Notes: generated by a model from the sequence alone, not told the origin. Counted from the first letter of the stretch, positions 45,378-54,242 are shown. The stretch: DNA of 64,000 nt from Chloroflexota bacterium (GCA_919901745.1 CAKKPP010000008.1:1-64000); one strand, 5' to 3'. A program made the numbers and translations.

Positions 45378-45426
45378 CGACGGGCGTCGCAGTGGTAGGC
45401 TGCCGTCCCCTGCGGAGATCGATGTT

Positions 45427-45819
45427 GTGACGCGGAGCCCACGCTTCGAAGACGTGCTTGGGCCCCTCGCGTCCGCGATCGTGCGCGAGGTCGCGGAGCT
45501 TGCTGAGGCGAGCGTGGGTGACGTCGTCGAAGCCCTCCACCGAAGCCAGCCGCACGAGCACGCCTACACCACGATCATGACCGTGATGAGCCGCCTTCAC
45601 GAGAAGGGTGTGCTGACCCGCGAGCGCCGCGGGCGTCTGTACATCTACCGGCCCGCTGCGTCGGAGGCGGAGCTGGTCGATCGGCTGAGCGGGCTTGCGG
45701 TGGACCGCCTCGTGGACCGCTACGGCAGCGCGGCGCTTCGACACTTTGCCATCCGACTCTCGGACCTCGATCCGGCGACGCGTGAGCGGCTCACGGCCTT
45801 GGCGGACCAGGAGGAATGA
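45427..45819 (+). CDS. BlaI/MecI/CopY-family repressor
   Basis: A 130-residue winged-helix regulator starting at GTG 45427. HAYTTIMTVMSRLHEKGVLTRERRGRLYIYRP is the recognition helix and wing typical of BlaI/MecI/CopY. It overlaps the M56 protease gene by 4 bp, the classic BlaI-BlaR1 pairing in which the protease removes the repressor. In this metal island CopY-type copper response is as plausible as beta-lactam sensing. Confidence 0.88.
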   Translation: MTRSPRFEDVLGPLASAIVREVAELAEASVGDVVEALHRSQPHEHAYTTIMTVMSRLHEKGVLTRERRGRLYIYRPAASEAELVDRLSGLAVDRLVDRYGSAALRHFAIRLSDLDPATRERLTALADQEE

Positions 45820-46538
45820 CGCTCGGGCGCGCAGGCAGCCTCCTCGCCGTCGTCATCGGTCCACTGGCGTGGTGCATCGCCCTCGGCCTGCTCGTCGGTG
45901 GCGATCCCATGCTTGCCATCGAGGTCGGGGGCGGCGTGCTCGTCCTCGCCTGGGCCGCGCTCGTGGTCCGCGAGATCGTAGCGTCGCACAGGGTGGCACG
46001 CGCCCTTGCGGTCGATGCCGACGCGATCGACCTGTTCGGGGTGCCCTGTCTTGTGACGCCGAGGTTGGGCGCGGACGCGCTGGTCGTTGGGGCGTTCCGA
46101 CCTCGGATCTTCGTGGGATCGTCGCTGATCGGCGCTCTCTCGGACGAGGAGCTCGAGGCGGTCGTCTATCACGAGGATCACCACCGTCGTGCTCGAGCCC
46201 CCCTCCGGGCCGCCGCCCTGGGCGGATGGCTCCGTCTCCTGGGACGGTCCGAGGGCGTCCGGACCGCCGTCGGCGACCGTCTTGCAGACCTCGAAACCCT
46301 GGCGGATACGGATGCCATCCGCCGAGGATCGAGTCCGCGCTCCCTCGCGCGGGCGCTCCTGAAAGGCGACCTGAGTCACGAGCCGGTCGCCTTCTCGTAC
46401 GCCGCCGATCGGCGGATCGCGCGCCTGCTGGATCATGGCCCCGAGACGCCGGCCGCTGCCTCCGCGCAGCTGCCGTACGAGTGGCTCCCGATCACCGCCC
46501 TTGCCGCGGTGCTGATCGCCTGTCACATCGCGTTGTAG
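45816..46538 (+). CDS. M56-family (BlaR1-type) membrane metallopeptidase, short form
   Basis: A 240-residue membrane protease. The zinc motif is HEDHH (residues 119-123), two helices precede it and one hydrophobic segment ends the protein. BlaR1 also carries a large extracellular penicillin-binding sensor domain, which is absent here. The signal it senses is therefore unknown. It is coupled to the BlaI-like repressor upstream. Confidence 0.8.
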   Translation: MTLGRAGSLLAVVIGPLAWCIALGLLVGGDPMLAIEVGGGVLVLAWAALVVREIVASHRVARALAVDADAIDLFGVPCLVTPRLGADALVVGAFRPRIFVGSSLIGALSDEELEAVVYHEDHHRRARAPLRAAALGGWLRLLGRSEGVRTAVGDRLADLETLADTDAIRRGSSPRSLARALLKGDLSHEPVAFSYAADRRIARLLDHGPETPAAASAQLPYEWLPITALAAVLIACHIAL

Positions 46539-46652
46539 GAGCCGCTCGGTCGGCGCGTCGCCGCCGAGAGAGAGGACGATGATCCGGTCGCGTTGCCAGA
46601 ACCCGGCCCGGGGAACACGTCTTCCGCCGCGGCCGGGCACGCGATCCAGATT

Positions 46653-46685
46653 CTCATCCGGTCCTAAGGTTCAATTCAGCTTTCG
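46653..46685 (+). promoter_or_regulatory. 11-bp-phased repeats upstream of the multicopper oxidase
   Basis: Three tandem units begin with CTCA (46653), CTAA (46664) and TTCA (46675), each exactly 11 bp apart, 45 bp before the gene. This matches other sites in the island and the binding layout of OmpR/PhoB-family regulators. Confidence 0.55.
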
Positions 46686-46730
46686 GCGTCAGCCTCGTCC
46701 GGTCAACCAACTCGACCACGAGGACCCACG

Positions 46731-47882
46731 ATGCGAATTTCTCGCCGGCTTCCGCTGCCCGCCGCGTTTACCGGCGGCATCGTGTTGGGGCTCGTCGCCG
46801 CGCTCGCATGGACCTCACTGGCGTCCGGGAAGGCGGCGGACCCCGGCTCGGCGACGGACCGCGGCGCACTCGAGGCGTTGCTCGCGGAGCGGACCGTGAT
46901 CCCGACGGGGCAGACGCGTGAATTCGAGCTGACCGTGCAGGAGGCGGAGTGGGAGCTCCTGCCGGGCGTCGTCACGACGGCCATGACCTTCAACGGGACG
47001 GTACCCGGCCCGACGATCCGGGTGACCGAGGGCGACACGGTCGAGGTTGCGGTGACCAACGCGCTGGACGAGCCAACGTCCATCCATTGGCATGGACTTC
47101 ACGTTCCGAACGACCAGGACGGCGTGGGAGGGATCACGCAACCGATGATCGAGAGCGGGGAGACGTTCGACTACACGTTCGTCGCGCCGCATGCCGGGAC
47201 GTTCATGTACCACGCCCATGGCGACCGGAGCCGCGACCAGATCGACCGAGGCCTGTACGCGCCATTCATCATCGACCCTGCCGGCGGGGACACCATCAAG
47301 GCCGACAAGGACATCACCCTCATGCTCGGCAACTGGATGATCGGCGACGGGACGGGCAGCATGCCCGGGATGGACATGGGCAACGACAACGCCGCCATGA
47401 GCATGGAGTACGACTACTTCACGATCAATGGCAAGTCCTTCCCGGCCACCGAGGCGATCGAGGTCGACGAGGGCCAGCTCGTCCGGCTCCGGTTCCTCAA
47501 TCCGAGCCAGACGATCCATCCGATGCACCTGCATGGGATGGACATGGCCGTCTTCGCCAAGGACGGCGAACCGCTCGCCGAGCCTCAGCGGCTCAACACG
47601 CTCGGTGTCCTGCAGGGAGAGACGTACGACGTCGTCTTCCGCGCAGACAACCCGGGCACGTGGCTCCTCCACTGCCATGACCTCCACCACGCTTCGAACG
47701 CCGGCCAGGAACCGGGCGGGCTCATCCTCGCCATCACGGTCAATCCGAGGGACGGAGCCGGATCGCCGTCGCAGGGTGCGGCACCTACCTCCGCGTCTCC
47801 GAGCGAGGAACCGTCACACACGATGGCGCCGGGCATGACCCAGATGCCCGGGATGGGCGACATGCCCGGAATGACCCACTGA
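46731..47882 (+). CDS. Multicopper oxidase, two-domain type, with Met-rich tail
   Basis: A 383-residue exported copper oxidase. The copper ligands are visible: IHWHG (119-121 region), YHAHG (161-163), HPMHLHG and [12 protein letters not shown]. The N-terminal hydrophobic segment is a signal or anchor. The C-terminal tail is Met-rich ([15 protein letters not shown]), as in copper-tolerance proteins. It probably oxidises Cu(I) to the less toxic Cu(II) outside the membrane. It sits directly upstream of two two-component systems. Confidence 0.9.
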   Translation: MRISRRLPLPAAFTGGIVLGLVAALAWTSLASGKAADPGSATDRGALEALLAERTVIPTGQTREFELTVQEAEWELLPGVVTTAMTFNGTVPGPTIRVTEGDTVEVAVTNALDEPTSIHWHGLHVPNDQDGVGGITQPMIESGETFDYTFVAPHAGTFMYHAHGDRSRDQIDRGLYAPFIIDPAGGDTIKADKDITLMLGNWMIGDGTGSMPGMDMGNDNAAMSMEYDYFTINGKSFPATEAIEVDEGQLVRLRFLNPSQTIHPMHLHGMDMAVFAKDGEPLAEPQRLNTLGVLQGETYDVVFRADNPGTWLLHCHDLHHASNAGQEPGGLILAITVNPRDGAGSPSQGAAPTSASPSEEPSHTMAPGMTQMPGMGDMPGMTH

Positions 47883-47898
47883 CGGATACTGCATCGAC

Positions 47899-48579
47899 AT
47901 GAGCGAGCCGACGCGCATCCTCGTCGTCGACGACGATCCGAAGATCCGGACGGTCGTCCGGCGTGGGCTTGCCTACGAGGGCTACAGGGTGGTCGAGGCC
48001 GCCAGCGGCGAGGAGGGGCTCGAGAAGGCCCGCGAGCACCTGCCGGACCTCGTCGTCCTCGATATCATGCTGCCCGGGATCGACGGCCTCGAGGTGACCC
48101 GCCGCCTGCGCTCGTCGGGTGACGAGATCGCGATCCTCATGCTCACTGCTCGAGACGACGTCAGGGATCGGGTCGAGGGTCTGGAGACCGGCGCGGATGA
48201 CTACCTCGTCAAGCCGTTCAGCTTCGAGGAGCTCCTCGCGCGGGTCCATGCGCTGCTGCGTCGTCGCCAGGCTCCGACCGGCGAGGTCCTGCGCTTCGCC
48301 GACCTCGAGCTCGACGTCGATGCCCGCGAGGCCCGTCGAGGCGAGCGGACGATCGGGCTGACGACGACGGAGTACAACCTCCTCCTGCTGTTCATGCGCC
48401 ACCCACGCAAGGTCCTGACCCGCGAGGTCATCATGGAGCACGTCTGGTCGTACGATTTCGAGGGCGAATCGAACGTCCTCGAGGTGTACGTCCGCTATCT
48501 GCGGAGCAAGCTGGAGGCGAGCGGCGAGCGGCGGCTCATCCACACCGTCCGCGGGGCCGGCTACGTCCTGAAAGAGTGA
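47899..48579 (+). CDS. OmpR-family response regulator (first pair)
   Basis: A 226-residue DNA-binding response regulator. The receiver has DDD at 11-13, phospho-acceptor D55 (VVLDIMLPG) and K105 (LVKPF). The C-terminal winged helix reads [30 protein letters not shown]. It overlaps its kinase gene by 4 bp. It is one of two candidates for the protein that binds the 11-bp-phased CTCA repeats of the island. Confidence 0.92.
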   Translation: MSEPTRILVVDDDPKIRTVVRRGLAYEGYRVVEAASGEEGLEKAREHLPDLVVLDIMLPGIDGLEVTRRLRSSGDEIAILMLTARDDVRDRVEGLETGADDYLVKPFSFEELLARVHALLRRRQAPTGEVLRFADLELDVDAREARRGERTIGLTTTEYNLLLLFMRHPRKVLTREVIMEHVWSYDFEGESNVLEVYVRYLRSKLEASGERRLIHTVRGAGYVLKE

Positions 48580-49988
48580 CCGCGATCCGGCGACCCCCGT
48601 CGATCCGGACCCGGTTGGCGCTCATCTATACCGGGCTTCTCGCCGCGGCCCTGCTCGCCTTCGGGACGGGCGTGTACCTGGTCCTTCGCGGGGAACTTCT
48701 GAGTACAATCGACGCCAGGCTCGCCGCCGGCGCGGAGCACGCGGCGGGGGCGTTCGCCCAGGACGTCGACGCGACCGGCCGGTTGCTACCCTCCGGCCGG
48801 CTCGTCGATCAGCTGGCATCGACCGGCGGTCGAGTGCTCGTCCTCGACCCGGATCGGATCGTGCTTGCGGACTCTGCCGCTCCCGGGGTCCCACCGCCGC
48901 CGTTGAGCGATGTCGACTTTGCCAACGCCGACGCCGGTGCACGCGTGGTGCGTGGATTCACGACGGCCGACGACGAGCCTCGCCGCCTCAATGTCCAGGC
49001 GATCGCGCTGGGGACGGGTCAGCGCGTCGGGTACGTGGTCTGGGCAGACTCGACGCGGCCGCTGGACGACCTTCTTCGTACCGCCGCGACGGTACTCGCC
49101 CTCGGCGGGCTGCTGATCGCGGGCCTGGCACTGGTTGGCGGACTCGTCCTCGCGCGGCGCGCGCTGTCTCCCGTCGCGGAGGTGACGGAGACCGCTCGGG
49201 CGATCTCTCTATCCAGGGACTTCGCCGCGCGGGTGGAGGGCGCGCAGCGAGGCGACGAGGTCGGTGAGCTGGCCGTGGCCTTCAATGAGATGCTCGAGGC
49301 ACTCGAGGCGAACCATCTGGCACTGCAGCGGTTCCTGGGTGACGCGTCGCATCAGCTACGAACGCCCTTGACCACGATCCGGGCGAACCTCGATCTCGCC
49401 CAGCGCCCGGACCTGCCGAGGTCGGAGCGTCCGGCGATCCTCGCGGACGCTCGCGATGAGGCGGAACGGATGGGCCGCCTGATCGGCGATCTGCTGTCAC
49501 TCGCCCGGGCGGAATCCGGGGCGCGTCTCGAATTCGAGCCTGTCGAGCTCGATTCCCTGCTGGTCGAATCCGTTCGGATCCAACGCCAGTCCGCGACGCA
49601 TGTCCGGATGAACGTGGCGTCCGCGCAGCCGGCGGTGGTCGACGGTGACCGCGACCGGCTGCGCGAACTGCTCGGGATCCTCCTCGACAACGCGGCCCGC
49701 TACACGCCGGCGGGCGGCAGCGTCGTCGTCGCGCTCGACGTGGAGGCAGATCGGGCTGTGATCCGCGTCGAGGACACGGGCGTCGGGATCGACGAGGCGG
49801 ACCGGGAGCGGGTCTTCGAACGCCTGTATCGTGGGACGCGAGCACGCGCGATGCGGCCGTCCGGTACCGGGTTGGGACTGGCGATCGCTCGCTGGATCGT
49901 CGAATCTCACGCGGGGACGATCGATCTGACCAATCGGGAAGGGGGCGGAACGGTGGCAACGGTAGCGCTCCCGTTGCGGGCGTCATGA
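48576..49988 (+). CDS. Sensor histidine kinase with HAMP domain (first pair)
   Basis: A 470-residue membrane kinase. Two helices flank an extracytoplasmic sensor of about 130 residues. HAMP follows ([16 protein letters not shown]), then HisKA with H259 ([11 protein letters not shown]), N box [10 protein letters not shown], and G boxes VEDTGVGI and GTGLGLAIA. It overlaps the next response-regulator gene by 4 bp. The signal is probably periplasmic metal or envelope stress, inferred from its neighbours. Confidence 0.9.
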   Translation: MTAIRRPPSIRTRLALIYTGLLAAALLAFGTGVYLVLRGELLSTIDARLAAGAEHAAGAFAQDVDATGRLLPSGRLVDQLASTGGRVLVLDPDRIVLADSAAPGVPPPPLSDVDFANADAGARVVRGFTTADDEPRRLNVQAIALGTGQRVGYVVWADSTRPLDDLLRTAATVLALGGLLIAGLALVGGLVLARRALSPVAEVTETARAISLSRDFAARVEGAQRGDEVGELAVAFNEMLEALEANHLALQRFLGDASHQLRTPLTTIRANLDLAQRPDLPRSERPAILADARDEAERMGRLIGDLLSLARAESGARLEFEPVELDSLLVESVRIQRQSATHVRMNVASAQPAVVDGDRDRLRELLGILLDNAARYTPAGGSVVVALDVEADRAVIRVEDTGVGIDEADRERVFERLYRGTRARAMRPSGTGLGLAIARWIVESHAGTIDLTNREGGGTVATVALPLRAS

Positions 49989-50689
49989 GCGCGACCCGAG
50001 TCCTCGTTGTCGACGACGAGGCACCGATCGTCGAGCTCGTTCGCGGCTACCTCGTGTCCGAGGGGATGGATGTCGCCGTCGCGCACGATGGCCCCTCCGC
50101 GGTCCAGGCGGTCCGAGAGCGGCGTCCGGACTTGATCATCCTGGACGTGATGCTGCCCGGGATCGACGGATTCGAGGTCCTGAGGCAGATCCGGAGGTTC
50201 TCCGACGCCTACGTGATCATGCTGACGGCCCGGGCCGAAGAGATCGACCGGATCATCGGCCTGTCGGTCGGGGCGGACGATTACCTCGTCAAGCCCTTCT
50301 CGCCTCGAGAACTCGTGGCACGGGTCAAGGCCCTGCTGCGGCGGCCGCGCACCGGACGAGATGGGAGCGAGGGCGAGCTTCTCGCTTCCGGCGAGCTCGT
50401 GATCGACCGGCCGAGGCGGACCGTGACGCTTCGCAGGGAACCGATCACGCTCACCACGATGGAGTTCGACCTGCTCTCGACCCTCGCCGAGGACGCCGGC
50501 GTCGTCTTCAGCCGCCAGCGGCTGCTCGACCGCGTCTGGGGCATGGACTACGTCGGCGACGAGCACGTCGTGGATGTCCACATCGGCAACCTCCGGCGAA
50601 AGCTCGGCGACGACGCGGCTCGACCCGAATTCGTCGAGACCGTCCGCGGCGCCGGGTACCGGTTTGTCGCGGGGGACCGCGGACGATGA
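49985..50689 (+). CDS. OmpR-family response regulator (second pair)
   Basis: A 234-residue regulator with D54 (IILDVMLPGIDG) and K103 (LVKPF) in the receiver, and the winged helix LTTMEFDLLSTLAEDAGVVFSRQRLLDRVW. It overlaps both neighbouring kinase genes, so the four signalling genes form one transcript behind the oxidase. It is an equal candidate for the CTCA-repeat-binding protein. Confidence 0.92.
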   Translation: MSATRVLVVDDEAPIVELVRGYLVSEGMDVAVAHDGPSAVQAVRERRPDLIILDVMLPGIDGFEVLRQIRRFSDAYVIMLTARAEEIDRIIGLSVGADDYLVKPFSPRELVARVKALLRRPRTGRDGSEGELLASGELVIDRPRRTVTLRREPITLTTMEFDLLSTLAEDAGVVFSRQRLLDRVWGMDYVGDEHVVDVHIGNLRRKLGDDAARPEFVETVRGAGYRFVAGDRGR

Positions 50690-51792
50690 GTCCGCGACGA
50701 CGACTGCGGACCCGGCTGCTCGCATCCCACCTCGCCGTCGTGGTCGTGGGCAGCGCGACGCTGAGTATTGCTGTCGGGCTCGTGGCGCCCGGGGCCTTCG
50801 AAGCGGCGATGGGGCATGCCGCGGATGGCATGGGCGAGATGATGACCACCCTTGTCAGGGATGCCTTCCAGGAAGCGACGAGGACGGCACTCGTCATCGC
50901 GGTCGGCGCAGCCGCGGTGGCAGCCATCGCCGTCGCCATCGCGCTGTCGGCGCGCCTCTCCCGGCCGATCGGGCGGCTCGCACGGGCCAGCCGGCGAATC
51001 GCTTCAGGCCGCTACGCCGAGCGGGTGCCGGTCACCTCGGACGATGAGATCGGTGACCTTGCGGCGTCGTTCAACACGATGGCCGCGTCCCTGGAGGCGA
51101 CGGAGCGGCGACGGCTCCAGCTCGTGGGCGACGTCGCCCACGAACTTCGAACGCCGCTGGCGACGCTCGACGGCTACCTCGAGGGGCTCGAGGACGGCGT
51201 GATCGCGCCAACCGAGGCGACGTGGACCTTGCTGCGCGGCGAGACCTCGCGGCTGGCCAGGCTCGTCAACGACCTCCAGGAGCTCTGGCGGGCCGAGGCC
51301 AGGCAACTGCCGATGTCGCTCACGCCGGTCGACATCGCAGGCCAGGTGCGGGCCGTCGGCGAGCGTTTCGCGGCCCAGGCGCACGAGCGCGAAATCATGA
51401 TCCAGTCCGAACTCGGGCCGGAGCCCCTGATGGCCACGGCCGATGCCGAGCGGCTCGGACAGATCCTCGACAACTTTGTGAGCAACGCCGTCCGCTACTC
51501 GTTGCCGGGGAACAGGGTCACGCTGTCGGCTCGAGCGGAGCGAAAGACGATCACGATCGGCGTCGCAGATGAGGGTCCGGGGCACACGCCGGAGCAGCTC
51601 GAACGGGTCTTCGAGCGCTTCTATCGCGTCGACCCGTCGCGCTCTCGGGCGCTTGGAGGGTCAGGGATCGGTCTCGCCATCGCGAGAGCCCTTGCGGAGG
51701 CGATGGGCGGCCACGTCGCCGCGGAGAGCGAGGGTCCCGACCAGGGCGCAACGTTCCGCGTCTTCCTGCCGATGGTCGGCAGCGAGGACTGA
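50686..51792 (+). CDS. Sensor histidine kinase (second pair)
   Basis: A 368-residue kinase. Two helices enclose a very short extracytoplasmic loop rich in Met and His (EAAMGHAADGMGEMMTTL), suggestive of soft-metal sensing. HAMP follows (RLSRPIGRLARASRRIASG), then H152 in GDVAHELRTPL, N box ILDNFVSNAVRYS and G boxes VADEGPG and GSGIGLAIA. It ends the oxidase/two-component operon. Confidence 0.9.
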   Translation: MSPRRRLRTRLLASHLAVVVVGSATLSIAVGLVAPGAFEAAMGHAADGMGEMMTTLVRDAFQEATRTALVIAVGAAAVAAIAVAIALSARLSRPIGRLARASRRIASGRYAERVPVTSDDEIGDLAASFNTMAASLEATERRRLQLVGDVAHELRTPLATLDGYLEGLEDGVIAPTEATWTLLRGETSRLARLVNDLQELWRAEARQLPMSLTPVDIAGQVRAVGERFAAQAHEREIMIQSELGPEPLMATADAERLGQILDNFVSNAVRYSLPGNRVTLSARAERKTITIGVADEGPGHTPEQLERVFERFYRVDPSRSRALGGSGIGLAIARALAEAMGGHVAAESEGPDQGATFRVFLPMVGSED

Positions 51793-51801
51793 ACCGGGAC
51801 G

Positions 51802-51978
51802 TCAGCCGTCGTCGACTGCCTCGGCGGGGATCCAGCGTTCGGGTTCATCGCGGAAGGTCTCGGCGCAGGCCGATTCGCAGAAGTAGTAGGACCTACCGGC
51901 AACCTCGACCACTTCGACGACGGCGGCGGGATCGGTTTCCATCCCACAGACGGGATCGATGGCAGTCAACGACGGCAT
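51802..51978 (-). CDS. Small stand-alone YHS-domain protein
   Basis: A 58-residue protein consisting of one YHS domain: DPVCGMETDPAAVVEVVEVAGR then SYYFCESACAETFRDEP. The Cys pair and DPVCGM are the metal-binding hallmark. ATG 51978 follows GAGGAG at a good distance. It is convergent with the kinase gene, 9 bp apart, and carries 11-bp-phased repeats upstream. It probably binds or delivers copper. Confidence 0.85.
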   Translation of the reverse strand: MPSLTAIDPVCGMETDPAAVVEVVEVAGRSYYFCESACAETFRDEPERWIPAEAVDDG

Positions 51979-52026
51979 TGGTGGACTCCTCGTTCGAGCG
52001 GCTTCAACGTCGACCGAGCGTGACCC

Positions 52027-52070
52027 ACGCCCATGAGACGCAGCTGAGCCGGTGCTGTGCCCGAGATGAA
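52027..52070 (-). promoter_or_regulatory. 11-bp-phased repeats upstream of the small YHS gene
   Basis: Read on the minus strand, four units start with TTCA (52070), CACA (52059), CTCA (52048) and CTCA (52037), exactly 11 bp apart. The last unit ends 48 bp before the ATG, a spacing close to the 45 bp at the multicopper oxidase. Confidence 0.65.
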
Positions 52071-52208
52071 TCTGACACTCCGGCCTCGACGGCCGCGCGC
52101 TTCTTGACCCGAACTTGATGTCGTCGAACATCACCGCTTGAGTCCCGCAGCTCATCGTTCGTCGTGTCGGAGCCAAACGGGATCCGACATCACGGAGGCA
52201 ACGACGAA

Positions 52209-52430
52209 ATGATGACCGGCTTTGAATGGGGGATGGGGCTGGGCGGCTGGCTCTGGATGATCCTCGGGGTCGTCCTGGTGGTCGCTCTTGTATGGGCTGT
52301 CGTGGCGGCGATCCCCCGTCGGGATCGGCCGACGGGCGAAGACCCGGCTCAGATCCTCAAGGCCCGCTTCGCGCGGGGCGACATCAGCCAGGAAGAGTAC
52401 GAGCAGGCACGGCGCCTGCTCGGGATCTAG
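52209..52430 (+). CDS. Small SHOCT-domain membrane protein
   Basis: A 73-residue protein with one helix (GGWLWMILGVVLVVALVWAVVAAI) and a C-terminal SHOCT motif (DPAQILKARFARGDISQEEYEQARRLL). ATG 52209 follows GGAGG by 11 nt. SHOCT proteins of this size are common beside copper genes, with an unknown but probably oligomerising role. It is 16 bp upstream of the Met-rich gene. Confidence 0.8.
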   Translation: MMTGFEWGMGLGGWLWMILGVVLVVALVWAVVAAIPRRDRPTGEDPAQILKARFARGDISQEEYEQARRLLGI

Positions 52431-52446
52431 ACGAAGGAGTAGATCG

Positions 52447-52731
52447 ATGACAACGAAGCGACAGGGCTTCATCGCAGGCGGCATCCTTGCCGGCGCGCTC
52501 CTGTTGGGAACAGCGGGATTGGCAGCGGCTCAGGATCCGACCAGCTCTCCTGCCCCGAATCCCATGTGGACGGGGCCGGGCTCGGGCATGACGGGCGCCG
52601 GCATGAGCGGCCAGATGGGCGCCGGCATGAGCGGCCAGATGCAGGCACAGCACGACCAGATGGTCGCGAGCGGGGCCTGCGACGATGCCCAGATGGGCGC
52701 GATGCACGCCCAGCATCATCCGACCAACTAG
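52447..52731 (+). CDS. Secreted Met/His-rich small protein
   Basis: A 94-residue protein with a signal peptide (AGGILAGALLLGTAGLAAAQ). The body is dominated by Met, Gly, Gln and His, including a duplicated GAGMSGQM segment. It is probably a periplasmic or extracellular copper-binding protein, inferred from composition and neighbours. No family is recognised. ATG 52447 follows AAGGAG. Confidence 0.7.
   Translation: MTTKRQGFIAGGILAGALLLGTAGLAAAQDPTSSPAPNPMWTGPGSGMTGAGMSGQMGAGMSGQMQAQHDQMVASGACDDAQMGAMHAQHHPTN
52593..52640 (+). repeat. 24-bp tandem repeat encoding a Met-rich octapeptide
   Basis: Two identical 24-bp units (52593-52616, 52617-52640) encode GAGMSGQM twice in the Met-rich secreted protein. 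They represent a recent in-frame duplication of a putative metal-binding segment. Confidence 0.85.
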
Positions 52732-52743
52732 ACACCTCTGACG

Positions 52744-52772
52744 ACGAAGCGCCGATCATGTCGGCGCTTCGT
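52744..52772 (+). terminator. Strong hairpin, terminator or attenuator
   Basis: A perfect 12-bp stem (ACGAAGCGCCGA with its complement) closes a TCATG loop, 12 bp after the Met-rich gene. It is followed by TTCCGATTT, so the U-tract is weak. It separates the SHOCT/Met-rich pair from the DUF302 gene, whose ribosome site begins 23 bp later. Confidence 0.65.
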
Positions 52773-52799
52773 TCCGATTTCCGTCCAAGGAGAAGCACC

Positions 52800-53204
52800 A
52801 TGGCATCCGGCTACACGTACGCCACAACCGTCGCGGGCTCGATCGAAGAGATCCGGGCTCGGGTCGAAGCCGCGCTCAAGGATGAGGGCTTCGGGATCCT
52901 CACCGAGATCGACGTGGCAGCAACACTCAAGGCGAAGCTCGGCCTCGACCGACCGCCGTACCTGATCCTGGGGGCCTGCAATGCGGGGCTCGCCAGCCGC
53001 GCCCTGGAGATCGACCCCTCGATCGGGGCGCTCTTGCCCTGTAACGTCGTCCTCCGCCGATCCGACGATCTGGCGGAGACGATCGTCGAGATCATGGATC
53101 CGATCGCGGCCCTGGGAATCGCCGGCGCCGCCGGCGTCGAGCCGATCGCTGCCGAGGCTGCCGAACGGCTGCGCCGAGTCCTCGATGCACTCGGCGCTGG
53201 CTGA
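52800..53204 (+). CDS. DUF302-family protein
   Basis: A 134-residue cytoplasmic protein of the DUF302 family: YTYATTVAGSIEEIRARVEAALKDEGFGILTEIDV, then PYLILGACNAGLASRALE and LPCNVVLRR. The family has an alpha/beta fold found in metal and redox contexts, without a defined role. ATG 52800 is preferred over 52758 because AAGGAG is 6-7 nt upstream. It follows the hairpin. Confidence 0.85.
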   Translation: MASGYTYATTVAGSIEEIRARVEAALKDEGFGILTEIDVAATLKAKLGLDRPPYLILGACNAGLASRALEIDPSIGALLPCNVVLRRSDDLAETIVEIMDPIAALGIAGAAGVEPIAAEAAERLRRVLDALGAG

Positions 53205-53225
53205 TCTCGAATCGCGCGACGGACC

Positions 53226-53258
53226 CTCAGCCCTCTCTCACTTCGTTCTCAGCTGGAA
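53226..53258 (+). promoter_or_regulatory. 11-bp-phased CTCA repeats upstream of a lipoprotein
   Basis: CTCA occurs at 53226, 53237 and 53248, exactly 11 bp apart, the cleanest site of the set. The last unit ends 19 bp before the ATG, so transcription must begin very close to the start codon. Confidence 0.75.
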
Positions 53259-53277
53259 ACGACAGCGTGACGCATCG

Positions 53278-53745
53278 ATGAATGCACGGAGCGCGCGGGC
53301 GGCCCTGGTCGTGCTGATCGGCCTCCTGATCGGCGCGTGCTCGACATCGGACCTGGCCGAACCCTCGCCATCGATCACCCAGATCCCGAGCCCGCCCGCG
53401 GAACGACCGGCCGAGTTGACCCAGACGAGTGACGGGGGCGAGGTCACGGTCGTGGTGACGTGGGCCGGTCCTGCGGCCGGTCTCGTATTCGATGTCGTGC
53501 TCGACACCCATTCGGTCGACCTCGACGCCGTCGATCTCGCCGATGCGGTCGTATGGAACGATCGCGGCGAAACCCTGGGCGCGCGGCCGTGGGCCGCTCC
53601 GGCCGGCGGGCACCATCGCCAGGGGACCCTGGTGTTCGAGGGCGACGTGCCCGCGTTCCTTGGCGAGGCGCGATGGGTGGAGCTCCAGATCAAGGGTGTC
53701 GGCGACCTCCCCGAGCGAACGCTCCGCTGGGACGTCGATACGTGA
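53278..53745 (+). CDS. Secreted lipoprotein of unknown function
   Basis: A 155-residue protein with a signal peptide ending at a lipobox Cys (LIGACS), a Pro/Ser linker and a beta-rich domain. HHRQGTLVFEG and VELQIKGVGDLPERTLRWDV suggest an immunoglobulin-like or copper-chaperone-like sandwich, but I cannot name a family. It overlaps the next gene by 4 bp. Triple CTCA repeats precede it. Confidence 0.7.
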   Translation: MNARSARAALVVLIGLLIGACSTSDLAEPSPSITQIPSPPAERPAELTQTSDGGEVTVVVTWAGPAAGLVFDVVLDTHSVDLDAVDLADAVVWNDRGETLGARPWAAPAGGHHRQGTLVFEGDVPAFLGEARWVELQIKGVGDLPERTLRWDVDT

Positions 53746-54242
53746 CCGCCGTCGCCGGCTTCCTCCGACCCGGCCTCCCGATCGGCGCTCGGTCGCTCGT
53801 CGTGGGGTTCGTCGGGGCAGGCGTCCTGCTGGGGCTCTATCTCGGGATCATCAGCGTGGCCCAGGGCGTCGAGCACGCCTTCGATCAACTTGCCGGCGAC
53901 GTAGGGTTCGTTGGCCTCATTGCCGCGGGCTTTGGGACGCAGGTCGCCATGTTCGCGGAGCTTCGGAGCCTGGGCCGCCGCCACCGTGCGAGTGCCGCGG
54001 TCACGGCGGTGGGCACGGGGACGAGTGCGGCCGCGATGCTCGCCTGTTGCGCGCACCACCTCGTCGAACTGCTGCCGATCATCGGCCTTTCGGCCGGCGC
54101 CGTCTTCCTCAACGCATACAGGACACCGCTGTTCATCGTGGGCATCGGCATGAGCCTCGTCGGCATCATCGTGATCGGCCGACAGCTTCAGCAAGCGCGC
54201 CGAGCGTGCGCGGTCGTCGAGGCCGCACATGCTGCCGCGTGA
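53742..54242 (+). CDS. MerT-like membrane protein with CCAHH motif
   Basis: A 166-residue protein with four predicted helices, starting at GTG 53742. The third helix contains AMLACCAHHLVELLPIIGLSAGA, a Cys-Cys/His-His motif followed by a GLSAGA turn, recalling MerT and the protein at 42943. A membrane transporter or chaperone for soft metals is the best guess. It is coupled to the lipoprotein upstream. Confidence 0.65.
   Translation: MTAVAGFLRPGLPIGARSLVVGFVGAGVLLGLYLGIISVAQGVEHAFDQLAGDVGFVGLIAAGFGTQVAMFAELRSLGRRHRASAAVTAVGTGTSAAAMLACCAHHLVELLPIIGLSAGAVFLNAYRTPLFIVGIGMSLVGIIVIGRQLQQARRACAVVEAAHAAA

Noticed and set aside
52116..52133. TGATGT...ACATCA inverted repeat upstream of the SHOCT gene
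   Set aside because: Single occurrence with an irregular centre and no matching regulator; chance is likely.
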